From: Burkholderia sp. 8Y
GTDB lineage: Bacteria; Pseudomonadota; Gammaproteobacteria; Burkholderiales; Burkholderiaceae
Assembly: GCF_902506145.1 (NCBI RefSeq)
Contig: NZ_LR733520.1
Span: 1,377,976-1,441,975, forward strand
Reading direction: 5' to 3'
DNA length: 64,000 nt
Of this stretch, positions 1 through 9,401 are shown piece after piece. The translations under genes were made by a program, and so were the position numbers. The notes beneath the pieces were generated by a model, which searched no databases, was not told the origin of the DNA, and saw nothing but the letters and a program-made list of their open reading frames with translations. Numbering within the stretch: the stretch's first letter is position 1; each line of letters starts with the position of its first letter.

Positions 1-2823
1 CACCAGCGCATCTCGCAACGCATCGAGGCCGATCGGCTTCACGAGGCACATGGTCATCCCCGCCGCGACGGCCCGCTCGGCGGCCTCGGGCTGCGCATTC
101 GCCGTCAGGCCGACGATGGGCATGGCGCGCGCTGCGAACCCATGCGTCGCTTCGTCGGCGCGGATGGCCGCAGCTAGTTCCTCGCCGCTCATCTGCGGCA
201 TCGAGCAGTCCGTGAGGATCACGTCGAACGCGCCCGGATGGTCGCGCCAGCGCGTGAGCGCGCTGCGGCCGTCGACGGCAAGCTCCGTCGCGCCGCCCAA
301 AAGCCGGATCTGTCCATCCAGCACCATGCGATTCGCCGGATGATCGTCCACGATGAGGACGCGCAAGCCCCTGAGCGAGCGCGCAACCTCGGGCGCCGGA
401 TCGCGCGTCCGGCTAGCCTCTGGCTGCATCGTCTCGTGCGCTTCCGGAAACGCCGCGCGCACGGTGAAGCGCGTGCCGCGCCCCGGCGCGCTCGACAGCG
501 CGATGCTGCCGCCCATCATCGACACGAGCCGCTTGCAGATGGTGAGCCCGAGCCCCGTGCCGCCGAAATGCCGCGCGCCGCCGTCGTGGGCCTGCACGAA
601 CGGCGTGAAAAGCGACGCTTGCCGCTCGGGCGGAATCCCCACGCCCGTATCCGACACGGCGAACGTGACCTCGCGCCTGCCATCGCGAGCCGGCGCGACA
701 TCGCACGACAGCGTGACCGCGCCTCTATCGGTGAACTTGATCGCGTTCGACAGCAGATTGCCGACGATCTGCCGCAGGCGCTGCGCGTCGGCCACGATCC
801 ACGCGGGGCCGCCGCCCTCGCCGTGCCGCTCGACGACGAGCGCGATGCCCTTCGCCCGCGCCGCCGGCTCGTAGATCGCAGCAACGCTCGCGATCCACGC
901 GAAGACCTCCACCGGCGACGGCGACAGCACGAGCCGCTCGGCTTCGATCTTGGCGACATCGAGCAGGTCGTCGATCATGCCGAGCAGATCGCGTGCAGCA
1001 TGATGCGCCGTGAGCAGCGACCGCTCCGTTGCGTCGCGGTTGCCGGGCGCCCGCAGTTCGAGTTCGAGCAATCCGAGCACGGCGTTCATCGGCGTGCGGA
1101 TTTCGTGGCTCATCGTCGCGAGAAAAGTGGACTTCGCGCGGTTCGCGGTCTCCGCTTCCTCCTTGGCGGCGCGCATCGCGCTTTCAGCCGCGATGCGTCG
1201 CCGGATCTGCGCGCGCAGCGACACGGCCCACGCGCCCAGCACGAGCACGAGCGCGCCGCCCAGCGCCGCGCCCGCTTCCACGCGCGGGCGCCGCTTTTCC
1301 CACAACGTTTCGGGATGCTCGGCAAGTTGCCAGCGCGCACGAATCGCCTCCAGTTCGTGAGGCGGCAGCGCCGTGATCGCGCGATTCAGAATGCCGAGCA
1401 GCACCGGCTGATTACGCGCGACGAGAAACACGTGCGGCGACGGCTGCGAGGACAGCACGCCGCTGATGACGAGCCTGCCGCGATACGGATTGCCGATCGC
1501 GTAATTCGCGAGCTTCATGTCGAGCACAGTCGCATCGGCCTTGCCGTTCGCGACGGCGGCGAGCTGACTGTCGCCCGGACGCGCATCGACGATGCGCGCC
1601 GCCGGCGCTTCTTCGTTCAACATCGGCCCCGCCGGATAGCCGGACGGCAGCGCGACACGCTTGCCCGCGAGCGCCGCGGCATCGGCGAGCGGCGGCGCGC
1701 CTTTGCGCGTCACGATGGCGACGAGGCCCTCGCCGAACGGCACGGACGCGACGAGGTCCGGATCGTCCGGATCGCGCGGCACGCTGATCGGCAAGAAGGC
1801 GGACTCGCCGGTTTTCACGTCGCGCTCGATCCGCGCGATATCGCGGCGCAAACGGCCTTCGAAACGCAGTCCCGTGATCCGCGAAATCGCCGCGAGCAGG
1901 TCCGGCGCGAGACCGGCGGGCTGGCCGTCCGCGTCGCGGAACATGAGGGGCGGAGCGTGCGAGAGCATCGAGTAATAGACGACCGGATGCGCCGCGATCC
2001 ACGCCTTCTCTTCCGGCGTCAGTTCCAGCGTGCCGTGCGCCGATACCGCCGTCATCGCCACTTCCCAGCGCGCGCGGGCCACGATCACGAAGCGCGGCGG
2101 CAGGCGTTCCAGCGCGGCATCGACCCGTTGCGCCAACGCCTCGGCGCCCGGCCGGCGCGCGGCGAACGCGAAGCTGTAGCCGCCCTCGTCGAATGGCGCA
2201 AAGCCCGTGACCGCGAGACCCGGCAGTTCCAGATGCCCGATCGAGTAAGCGGCGGCGGTGACGTCGCCCGCGAAGACATCGGCCTGACCGAGCGATACCG
2301 CGAGCAGCGCCGACACCGTGTCCGGATAAGCGGCGGGCGTCATCGACGGATACGCGGCTGCAAGGCGCGGCAGCGACGTCTGCGTCTCGACATACGCGAT
2401 GCGATGCGTCGGCGCGCGCTTCGTGAGCGGCTCCACGATCACCGTCTTGATGGGCAAGTAGGGCCGCGAGAGCAAGAGCGGGACGCCGGGATCGTCGCCG
2501 GTCGCGCCGGTCGCCATGTCCATTTCACCGCGCGAGAGCGCGTCGATGAGCGTCGCGCGATCAGGATAGCTTCGCCATTGCGGCTTCATGCCGAGCGAAT
2601 CGGCGACGGCCTGCCCGAACTCGACGGAGACGCCGCGCGGCGCGGCGTTCGCCGCCGTGCCAGTGGCGACATCGAGCGGCGGGACCATGCCGGGCACCGA
2701 GCCGATCACGAGTGGCGCGGCCGCGTGCAGATCGGTGGCCGCGACGCCCGCGATGCTTGCGATTAGCCAGGCGATCGCGAGCAGAAAGCGCAACGCGCGT
2801 TGCGGCCATGAGGAATGAGACAA
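1..2823 (-). CDS. BvgS/EvgS-type hybrid sensor histidine kinase (3' end outside window)
   Basis: Membrane sensor kinase of the unorthodox class; about 941 codons lie in the window and the C-terminus runs past base 1. In order I read: a signal peptide or membrane anchor (1-27), two periplasmic solute-binding-like (SBP_bac_3) domains (about 30-250 and 260-490), one transmembrane helix (about 505-525), a HisKA domain with H-box SHEIRTPMN (His near 572), an HATPase with N-box NLLSNAIKF, G1 DTGVGIP and G2 GGTGLGL, then a receiver domain with VDDH and phospho-acceptor TDCSMPQM (Asp near 870). An Hpt domain would be expected beyond the window. The start is probably TTG, since GGGGGTG lies just upstream and no ATG gives a signal sequence in frame. 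It lies 126 bp downstream of the S10 peptidase on the same strand. The ligand cannot be told from sequence. Confidence 0.9.
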   Translation of the reverse strand, partial: MSHSSWPQRALRFLLAIAWLIASIAGVAATDLHAAAPLVIGSVPGMVPPLDVATGTAANAAPRGVSVEFGQAVADSLGMKPQWRSYPDRATLIDALSRGEMDMATGATGDDPGVPLLLSRPYLPIKTVIVEPLTKRAPTHRIAYVETQTSLPRLAAAYPSMTPAAYPDTVSALLAVSLGQADVFAGDVTAAAYSIGHLELPGLAVTGFAPFDEGGYSFAFAARRPGAEALAQRVDAALERLPPRFVIVARARWEVAMTAVSAHGTLELTPEEKAWIAAHPVVYYSMLSHAPPLMFRDADGQPAGLAPDLLAAISRITGLRFEGRLRRDIARIERDVKTGESAFLPISVPRDPDDPDLVASVPFGEGLVAIVTRKGAPPLADAAALAGKRVALPSGYPAGPMLNEEAPAARIVDARPGDSQLAAVANGKADATVLDMKLANYAIGNPYRGRLVISGVLSSQPSPHVFLVARNQPVLLGILNRAITALPPHELEAIRARWQLAEHPETLWEKRRPRVEAGAALGGALVLVLGAWAVSLRAQIRRRIAAESAMRAAKEEAETANRAKSTFLATMSHEIRTPMNAVLGLLELELRAPGNRDATERSLLTAHHAARDLLGMIDDLLDVAKIEAERLVLSPSPVEVFAWIASVAAIYEPAARAKGIALVVERHGEGGGPAWIVADAQRLRQIVGNLLSNAIKFTDRGAVTLSCDVAPARDGRREVTFAVSDTGVGIPPERQASLFTPFVQAHDGGARHFGGTGLGLTICKRLVSMMGGSIALSSAPGRGTRFTVRAAFPEAHETMQPEASRTRDPAPEVARSLRGLRVLIVDDHPANRMVLDGQIRLLGGATELAVDGRSALTRWRDHPGAFDVILTDCSMPQMSGEELAAAIRADEATHGFAARAMPIVGLTANAQPEAAERAVAAGMTMCLVKPIGLDALRDALV

Positions 2824-2949
2824 GCTGCACCCCCAATCGAGCGGTGCAGCTAGTGTGTCAGAAAGCGCAGGACGCGCCAATCGGACAGCGGACGGACCTG
2901 TGACACGTTCGCGCGTGCCGTTGCGAAAGCTGAAACGGCACGCGCTGCC

Positions 2950-4710
2950 TTACTGCGCGTTCTCCGGTGAAAGCGCCTTCCCCGCCTTGTCCGCCGTGAT
3001 CTTCTGCAGCGTGATGATCCGGCTCATGGCCTCGTGGTTCGACGTCGCCTCGCTGTACATCTTCGCGAGATCCGCCTTCAGTTGCGTGCGCGAACCGCCG
3101 TCGAGATAGACCATGTGCCCCGACGGATAGAACGTCGCCGAGAGGTTCTGCCGCACCGTTTTGTCGATGAGCGGCATCTGCTGAAGATCGAGGATGGTCT
3201 GGTAGAACGGCGTCACGAAGTCGTACATGCCGTTCGCGGACAGCACCTTCAGATCGACGTTCAGCGCCATCACCGCGGCCAGATCGCCCGCCGTGTAGAG
3301 CACGATGTTGCCCTTCGCATCGACGCCCTTTTCCTTGCCGGTCGGATCGGTGTGCTTGAAGTCCCAGTTGAGGAAAGCCTGGTCGTTGAGATCCGTGAAC
3401 GAGGAGGTCGACGTGAACTTCAATTGCTCGTTGAGATACGTGTTCCACATCGACGTGTACACGCCGCTCACCGCCGTCATGGTCGGGTCGTTGCCGCCGG
3501 AGTTCGGGTCGATCTTGCCCGCGATGCCCGTCGAAATCGCGGTCACGCGGCCATCGTAAGAGCCGAGCGATTCGCCTTTCGACTTGAGCAGCGTCGTCAG
3601 GAAAAGCGAGTTGCCGCGACTGTCGTAAGCGGCGATGTCGAGGCTCCACGCGAGCAGCGTCACCTTGTCGATGCCCGTGTATTCCGCGAGCTTTTCGACC
3701 ACTTCGTCGTCCGTCTGCGGGAACTTGCGCAGCGCGTTCAGGTAGTCCGTGCGCGCGAATTCCGCGACTTCCTCCATGAAATTCAGCAGGTTCGTGGGCG
3801 TCGGATGCACGCCGAGCTTCTTGTGATACCACGCATCGGCGGCGGCGGTCGGCAGCGCGCCCACCGGATTGCCCGCCTGCCGGTAGTCGAGGATCGACGA
3901 TTGCAGCGTGATGCCGTTCAGATCGACGCCGTCCTCGTGCAGCCGGTACGCGAGCACGCAACTGCGCGCCGTGCCATACGATTCGCCGAACAGGAACTTC
4001 GGCGAATTCCAGCGGTTGTTCTTCGTCAGATAACGCTTGATGAACTGCTTGATCGAATTCGCATCCTGATCGACACCCCAGAAGTCGCGGTTCTTGTTCG
4101 GCGCGATCGCCGCCGAATAGCCCGTGCCGACCGGATTGATGAAGATCAGGTCGCTCTTGTCGAGCAGGCTGTCCGGGTTGTCTTCCATCTCGTACGGCGC
4201 GGGCGGCGTGAAGCTCGGCATGGCCGTCCTGATGCGGCGCGGCGCGAACGAGCCGAGCAGCACGAAGACCGACGAGGAGCCCGGCCCGCCGTTGTAGAAG
4301 AACGTGAGCGGGCGCGCTTCCTCCTTCGCGCCGTCCTTGGTGAACGCGACGTAGAACATCTTCGCGTCCGGCTTGGAACTGCTCGGGTCCACCGTCACCA
4401 GATGGCCGACAGTCGCGGTGTACGCGATCTTCTCGCCGCCAATATTCGCGGTGTGATGGGTGATCGCGGCGTTCTCGTCGGCTTCGGTGGGTTCCACCGA
4501 GTCGTCGGGACCGTTGCCGTAGGCGACCGGATCGAAGTAGGGCTGGTCCTTCTTGCCCGTGGTTTTGGCCGGCGCCTTCGCCGCGCGTTCGCGCGCCGCA
4601 GGTTCGTCGCTCGCCTCGGGCGGCCGGGGCGCGACCGCGCCCGCCTCGGGCGCGACGCCCGTGCCGGCATTGCCATGAATCGTCTTCGTTGCCAGTGGAT
4701 CGGAGTTCAT
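2950..4710 (-). CDS. S10 family serine carboxypeptidase-like peptidase
   Basis: Alpha/beta-hydrolase-fold peptidase that removes C-terminal residues, usually at acid pH. Visible S10 marks are the oxyanion region FFYNGGPGSSS (about 137-147), the nucleophile FGESYGTA (Ser244), a late Asp in GMYDFVTPF and the catalytic His in YPSGHMVYLDGG. The length of 586 aa is normal for bacterial S10 proteins. I chose the ATG at 4710 because GGAG sits 8 nt upstream. A GTG at 4749 with GAGG upstream would add 13 residues (MNNNHDDDSG...). Neither start gives a hydrophobic signal peptide; the N-terminus is Ala/Pro/Glu-rich and looks disordered. It follows the S53 peptidase closely and is probably co-transcribed with it. 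S10 enzymes are commoner in eukaryotes than in bacteria. Confidence 0.9.
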   Translation of the reverse strand: MNSDPLATKTIHGNAGTGVAPEAGAVAPRPPEASDEPAARERAAKAPAKTTGKKDQPYFDPVAYGNGPDDSVEPTEADENAAITHHTANIGGEKIAYTATVGHLVTVDPSSSKPDAKMFYVAFTKDGAKEEARPLTFFYNGGPGSSSVFVLLGSFAPRRIRTAMPSFTPPAPYEMEDNPDSLLDKSDLIFINPVGTGYSAAIAPNKNRDFWGVDQDANSIKQFIKRYLTKNNRWNSPKFLFGESYGTARSCVLAYRLHEDGVDLNGITLQSSILDYRQAGNPVGALPTAAADAWYHKKLGVHPTPTNLLNFMEEVAEFARTDYLNALRKFPQTDDEVVEKLAEYTGIDKVTLLAWSLDIAAYDSRGNSLFLTTLLKSKGESLGSYDGRVTAISTGIAGKIDPNSGGNDPTMTAVSGVYTSMWNTYLNEQLKFTSTSSFTDLNDQAFLNWDFKHTDPTGKEKGVDAKGNIVLYTAGDLAAVMALNVDLKVLSANGMYDFVTPFYQTILDLQQMPLIDKTVRQNLSATFYPSGHMVYLDGGSRTQLKADLAKMYSEATSNHEAMSRIITLQKITADKAGKALSPENAQ

Positions 4711-4758
4711 CGTGGTCGCTCCAGAATCGTCGTCGTGGTTGTTGTTCACTGTTGTGCC

Positions 4759-6360
4759 TCAACTTGTGCTCGACTGCCGTGCCCGGCTGCTCGCGGGGGT
4801 GAGCGCGGCGGCGATCTTGCCGCCGTCCGGGCTGCCGAGGCCCGTGCACGCGTCCCATCCCGCCGATGCCGCGAAGCTGCCGTTGTTGCCCTGCGTGATG
4901 TCGTGAAACGCGGTTTGCGCCTTGTACAGCTTCGGGTTGACGAAGCCGCACGGCGCCCCGTTGATCGCGTTGATGCGCGCGATCAGCGCGGCCCACAGCG
5001 GCGCCACCGCGCTCGTGCCGCCGACGACCGTTTCCTCGCCGTCGATCACGACTTCGTAGCCGGTCTGCGGCGATGCGTCCGCGGCGACGTCCGGCACGCC
5101 GCGCTTCGAAAGCGGCGTGCGCTTGCCGCCCGTGTGCGCCACGCTCAGGCCCTTCTGCCATGCGGGCAGCGCGAACACCGCGCTGACCCCGCCGCCGCCC
5201 GAGCCGCCCTGATCGCCGTCGTTCCAGACGACTTCATGCGTGATGGACTGCGCCGACGCCGAGAGGCTCGTGCCGCCGCAGCCGAGCACATACGGACTCG
5301 AGGCCGGAAAATCGACGTGATCCGTGCCGTCGCCCGCGCCGTCCGACGAACCGCTGTCGCCCGCCGCCGCGCACACCGTCACGCCGAGCGCGGCGGCGCT
5401 TTGCAGCACGTCGTTGAACGCGTTGATGGACTGCGCGGTCCAGTTCGCTTCCGGTCCGCCCCAGCTGATTGACACCACGGACGGCTTGTTCGTGTTGTCG
5501 TGAATAGCGCGATTCACCGCATCGACAAAACCGGCGTCGCTGTTCGGCGCGAAGTACACCGCGATGCGAGCGCCCGGCGCGACCGCGCCCGCGATCTCGA
5601 TATCGAGCGTCACTTCGCCGTCGGGGCCGTTCGCATTGCCGGTCGGCGCGTTCTTCGCGTTGTCCACGCTCACCGGCACGACGGTCGGCGATTTGACGCC
5701 GAGCTTCGAGAAGTACGCGGAGAGGTCGGCATCGCGATAGCCGCCGCCGAGTTCGACGATGCCGATGCACTCGCCCGCGCCGTCGCCATCGGGAAAGTCG
5801 TAGAGACGCGCGAGATCGACCGGCGAGAACGAAGACGGCGTAAGGCCGCGCGCCGGCTTGAACGGCGGCCGGAAGCGAAAATGCGGACGCGCCTGCGGCC
5901 GGCTGTCGAGGCCGAGCACGGCGGTGACGGCGTCGTGGATGTCGTCCGGCACGCTCACGGGGCCGCTGCGCCCGCGATACTCGCCGATGTTGTGATGCTG
6001 GAAACGTTCGAGCTTCACGTCGAAGGCCTTCTGAAACTGGTCGATGCTGCCCTTCAGCACGACGCTGCGCGTGCTCGGCTGGGCGCGCACGACGGTCAGG
6101 CCGTTTTGCGCCGCGAACTTCTTGATCTTCTCGACATCGTGCTCGGATGCGCCGAAGCGCCTGTCGAATTCCTCGCGCGTGACGGATTGCGCGGGCGCGT
6201 CGCCCGCGTCGATGCGCGCCATCATCTGGCGAAAGCCCGCTTCGTCCTTGCGCCGCAGCATGACGATCACTTCGATCTGCTCGTGCAGATCGCACGCGCC
6301 GATGCACTTCGCGCCCTCGGGATGGGTCCTGTCGCTGCCGCTAACCGGTTGCTTCGCCAT
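4759..6360 (-). CDS. S53 family serine-carboxyl peptidase (kumamolisin/sedolisin-like)
   Basis: Acid-active endopeptidase made as a pro-form. With the start at 6360 (GAGGAG 10 nt upstream) the protein is 533 aa. Residues about 25-150 match a Pro-kumamolisin activation domain (HEQIEVIVMLRRKDE onward) and the catalytic domain follows. The triad is visible as Glu249 and Asp253 in GEVTLDIEIAG and Ser450 in VGGTSAVAP, with oxyanion Asp335 in AAAGDSGSSDG. The C-terminal AFHDITQGNNG and WDACTGLGSPDG segments form the expected calcium site. No N-terminal signal peptide is seen. An in-frame ATG at 6384 lacks a ribosome site. It is the first gene of the S53-S10-kinase series. Confidence 0.92.
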   Translation of the reverse strand: MAKQPVSGSDRTHPEGAKCIGACDLHEQIEVIVMLRRKDEAGFRQMMARIDAGDAPAQSVTREEFDRRFGASEHDVEKIKKFAAQNGLTVVRAQPSTRSVVLKGSIDQFQKAFDVKLERFQHHNIGEYRGRSGPVSVPDDIHDAVTAVLGLDSRPQARPHFRFRPPFKPARGLTPSSFSPVDLARLYDFPDGDGAGECIGIVELGGGYRDADLSAYFSKLGVKSPTVVPVSVDNAKNAPTGNANGPDGEVTLDIEIAGAVAPGARIAVYFAPNSDAGFVDAVNRAIHDNTNKPSVVSISWGGPEANWTAQSINAFNDVLQSAAALGVTVCAAAGDSGSSDGAGDGTDHVDFPASSPYVLGCGGTSLSASAQSITHEVVWNDGDQGGSGGGGVSAVFALPAWQKGLSVAHTGGKRTPLSKRGVPDVAADASPQTGYEVVIDGEETVVGGTSAVAPLWAALIARINAINGAPCGFVNPKLYKAQTAFHDITQGNNGSFAASAGWDACTGLGSPDGGKIAAALTPASSRARQSSTS

Positions 6361-6606
6361 GGTATCGATGCTCCTCGTAAGCATTGGAGGTCAGACTTCT
6401 CGATCCTGCCGCTTGATGCGCATCCGGCGCGCGTGCCTCGCTCGCGTTATGTTGACCGCGTTTTTCTCCGCGCGAAGCACGCCGCTTATCGTCTTATTTT
6501 CCTGACGCGAATGCAATCGGTCGGACCGTTGAGTGAAGGATGCAGTTCCGGCGGGACAATCCGTGTCCCGTTCGATCCGGACACGAACCGACCCGATGCC
6601 GCCCGT

Positions 6607-7518
6607 TCAGCCGCTGCTTTCCGGGCTCACGCCGAGGCGTTCCATCAGGCGGCGGGCATCGAAAGGCGCTTGCACTTTCTGGTCGTTATCGAAGTAGCAG
6701 TACACATCGCGCGATGCGCGGCGGCGCGCCGCCGCCGTCGAAATGAGCCGCGCGTCCTCGATCTGCCCGCCCGCGGCCCATCGCTCGATGCGCCGCGTCC
6801 AGCCGTCGAGCGCGTCGTCCGAATACGCGCCGCCGTAGAGCGTTTCGGTGCCGTGCAGCCGCAGATACACGAAGTCCGACGTCAAGTCCTCGGCATACGG
6901 CCAGTCCGCGACCGAATCGGACACGACGAGCGCCGCGCCGTGCTTGCGCAGGAGCCGCACGAAGGCATCGGTGCAAAAGCTCGGATGACGGATTTCGATT
7001 GCATGACGCAGCGCCCGCTTGCGCCGCGCCTCGAACCACGGCTCCTTCACGCGCGTGTCGTGCTGCTGCGCGAGCGCGGCGGCGGCTTCCGTGTCCTTCG
7101 GCAAGAGTTCGAGAAAGCGTTCGAACGATTCGGGCTTGAAACTGAAGTTCGGCGGAAACTGCCACAGGAAAGGCCCGAGCTTCCCGCCGAGCGCGAGCAC
7201 GCCCGAGGCGAAGAAATTGGCGATGGCGGGAATCGCCGTTTCGTCGCGAAAGCGCAGCATGTGGGTCAGATAGCGCGGCCCTTTGACGCTGAACACGAAG
7301 CCCTCGGGCGTGGCTTCGTGCCAGGCTCGCCAGCTGGAAAGACGTTGCAGCGAATAGTGGGACCCGTTGATCTCGACCGTCTGCACTGCGCGCGACGCGA
7401 ATTCGAGTTCGCGCGCCTGCGCGAGCTTCTTCGGATAGAACACGCCGCGCCAGCCGGCATAACGCCAGCCCGAAATGCCGATGCGAATGTGCCCCTTTCC
7501 CCCTTCGCGCTCCGGCAT
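6607..7518 (-). CDS. DUF72 family protein
   Basis: DUF72 (YecE-like) TIM-barrel protein of unknown reaction, 303 aa from the chosen start. The N-terminal GISGWRYAGWRGVFYP signature, followed by FSVKGPRYLTH, LGPFLWQFPP and VYLRLHGTETLYGG, is characteristic. I chose the ATG at 7518 because AGGTG lies about 7 nt upstream and the family motif begins soon after; longer versions from 7554 or 7665 would add an unconserved tail. The GFA-family gene ends 40 bp upstream on the same strand, so the two may share a transcript. No function should be assigned beyond the family. Confidence 0.85.
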   Translation of the reverse strand: MPEREGGKGHIRIGISGWRYAGWRGVFYPKKLAQARELEFASRAVQTVEINGSHYSLQRLSSWRAWHEATPEGFVFSVKGPRYLTHMLRFRDETAIPAIANFFASGVLALGGKLGPFLWQFPPNFSFKPESFERFLELLPKDTEAAAALAQQHDTRVKEPWFEARRKRALRHAIEIRHPSFCTDAFVRLLRKHGAALVVSDSVADWPYAEDLTSDFVYLRLHGTETLYGGAYSDDALDGWTRRIERWAAGGQIEDARLISTAAARRRASRDVYCYFDNDQKVQAPFDARRLMERLGVSPESSG

Positions 7519-7558
7519 GGCGCTCACCTTTTGGGACGGAAGCGTCGGCGACATGCGT

Positions 7559-7957
7559 TCATGCCGGCCGCTCCCCGGCGTACTCGGGGCGCGCGCCAGC
7601 GGGCAGCCACGGTTCCCGGTGCACGCACCAGAGTTCGTAGGTCGGCTCGAAGATGCCGGTCTCATCGAACGCGCCGAGCGGCAAGTCCACTTCCGGGCGG
7701 CTCACGAACTCCATGTACGCCACCGATCCGCAGACCGGGCAGAAATGCCGCCGCCCATCTTCCGAACTCTCCCACGTTTTGAGCTCGCCGCTCATGTCGA
7801 CGTCGTCGCGGGCGAAGATCGCGTAGGCGCCGAACACAGAACCGTGCACGCGCCGGCACGTCATGCAGTGACACAGCGCCACGCGCCGCGGCGTGCCCCT
7901 CGCGCGAAAGCGAAACGCGCCGCACGCGCAGCCGCCTTCGTGAATGTCGCTGTTCAT
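7559..7957 (-). CDS. GFA family zinc-binding protein
   Basis: Small (132 aa) protein of the glutathione-dependent formaldehyde-activating enzyme (GFA/CENP-V) fold. Zinc ligands are seen as GGCACGAFRF, CHCMTCRR and FCPVCGS, the usual Cys-rich clusters. The start at 7957 is supported by GGAG 8 nt upstream. The longer frame from 8029 lacks a ribosome site. Most GFA-family members have no proven formaldehyde role, so the substrate is open. It is probably co-transcribed with the DUF72 gene downstream and diverges from the gene at 8070. Confidence 0.85.
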   Translation of the reverse strand: MNSDIHEGGCACGAFRFRARGTPRRVALCHCMTCRRVHGSVFGAYAIFARDDVDMSGELKTWESSEDGRRHFCPVCGSVAYMEFVSRPEVDLPLGAFDETGIFEPTYELWCVHREPWLPAGARPEYAGERPA

Positions 7958-8069
7958 CGCGCTTCTCCGCAGCCGAGTCGAATTGTCGAGCATGAAGCAC
8001 GTCGTGCGCCCGCTCTCCTGAAGTGGCACGGTTTGTTACGATAGCCGTTCACGATCGGAGACGGCACCC

Positions 8070-9401
8070 ATGAGCACCTCTGGCACCATCGGCACCCTCG
8101 GCAACGCCATCGCCTTACCCCTTCTGAAGCTGCTTCCCGGACCGGGTTCGGAATTCGGTCCCGCCGCGTCCGACCTCGCCGCGCATGTCCTGTCCCACGC
8201 CCGTTTCGACTCCGTGGCGAACGCGGCGCTGCCGCGCGAAACGTTCGCCTCCGTCACCGTCGATGAAGCCATGTCCGACGAATACGTGTTCCCGCTCGGC
8301 GACACGGGCCAGTCGGTGGTGCTGACCGGCTACCGGATCGCGGCGGGTTTCATCGCCGAGCGCGCCGCCGACGAATGGCTCGAACTGGCGCACAAAGCGC
8401 GCGTGGCGCAAGGGCTGCCCGCCGCGCCGCAAGCCGACGAACCGCCGCTCGCCCCCGATCCCGCCGAAGCCGATCAGTTGCTCGACCGCGCGCTGGAATG
8501 CGCGCAGCGCATTCTCGATCCCGTGGCGGGCGCGCCGGTCGCGTCGCTATTCGAGGCGCACTATCGCGGCGGACGCGAGTTCCTGCGTCTGTCGTGGGAA
8601 GGGCTGCCGGAAGATCTCGTGCCGGAATCGCGCCGGCCGCTCGCGGCGCTCGCCTCTGCCGTGGACAACGGCGAGCGCCGCGAGAAGCGCGACTACGACC
8701 CGTACGGCCTGCAAGGCACCGACGACTACGACGTGGACCGGCCGCTCGCGTATCGCGAGAAAATCGGTCCGCTGCTTTTCACGATGACCTACCGCCACGA
8801 GTATCCGCAAGTCGACGACGAGCGGCTCGGCACGGCGTTCGCCGTGTTCCACGAGGCGGGCAGCGATATTGTCGCGGCGGCGGTCGAACTGAAGCTCGTC
8901 AAGGTGCCGTCGCTCACGAAAAGCGCCGATCTCGTCTATACGCTCGACACCTACTCCGGCGAGATGCTTTCGCTCGCGCTGGCATCGACGGAGGCGCTCG
9001 GACACGAGCGGCTGTGCGAAGTCTTCAGCACGCATCGCGTGATCTACATCAGCCAATGGGAAGTGCGCAAGCCGTGGCGCGGCGAAGGACTCGGCGTGGC
9101 GCTCCTGCATCAGGCGCTGGAACGCCTTCCCGCCGATGTCGAAGGCCGCCCGAACGCGCTGTGCGTCGCGCCCGAGCCGTACCAGACGGACATGCGTCAC
9201 TTCGAACAACTGCCGCCTGTTCTGCGCGAAGAACTGCGCGCGCCCGCGCGGCGGCTGGAAGCGCATCTGACGAACTGGCTCGACCATTCGAAGCTGCCGA
9301 TCGCCACGCATTTCTTCGTGCCGATGGCGAAGCACGCGGGCATCGGATCGGCGGGCGAAAACGCGCGATGGATCGACCGCATCATGGAAAGCGAGGCGTG
9401 A
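8070..9401 (+). CDS. Unrecognised protein with a possible C-terminal GNAT-like segment
   Basis: A 443 aa protein I do not recognise as a named family. The N-terminus (about 1-30) is Gly/Leu-rich but not a clear signal sequence. The middle is acidic. Residues about 320-350 contain ISQWEVRKPWRGEGLGVALL, which resembles the acetyl-CoA-binding loop (Arg/Gly-x-x-Gly) of GNAT acetyltransferases, followed by a helix. Codon usage matches the neighbours, which supports a real gene. The stop codon overlaps the 3' end of the convergent TPR gene by about 20 bp. The acetyltransferase idea rests on that one motif. Confidence 0.75.
   Translation: MSTSGTIGTLGNAIALPLLKLLPGPGSEFGPAASDLAAHVLSHARFDSVANAALPRETFASVTVDEAMSDEYVFPLGDTGQSVVLTGYRIAAGFIAERAADEWLELAHKARVAQGLPAAPQADEPPLAPDPAEADQLLDRALECAQRILDPVAGAPVASLFEAHYRGGREFLRLSWEGLPEDLVPESRRPLAALASAVDNGERREKRDYDPYGLQGTDDYDVDRPLAYREKIGPLLFTMTYRHEYPQVDDERLGTAFAVFHEAGSDIVAAAVELKLVKVPSLTKSADLVYTLDTYSGEMLSLALASTEALGHERLCEVFSTHRVIYISQWEVRKPWRGEGLGVALLHQALERLPADVEGRPNALCVAPEPYQTDMRHFEQLPPVLREELRAPARRLEAHLTNWLDHSKLPIATHFFVPMAKHAGIGSAGENARWIDRIMESEA

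Noticed and set aside
238-2766. 842-codon open frame on the plus strand
   Set aside because: Arg/Ala-rich antisense shadow of the sensor kinase; kinase motifs are intact on the minus strand.
2858-5161. 767-codon minus frame and an 812-codon plus frame (3034-5472) over the peptidases
   Set aside because: Both are shadows; the S10 and S53 frames have complete catalytic motifs and ribosome sites.
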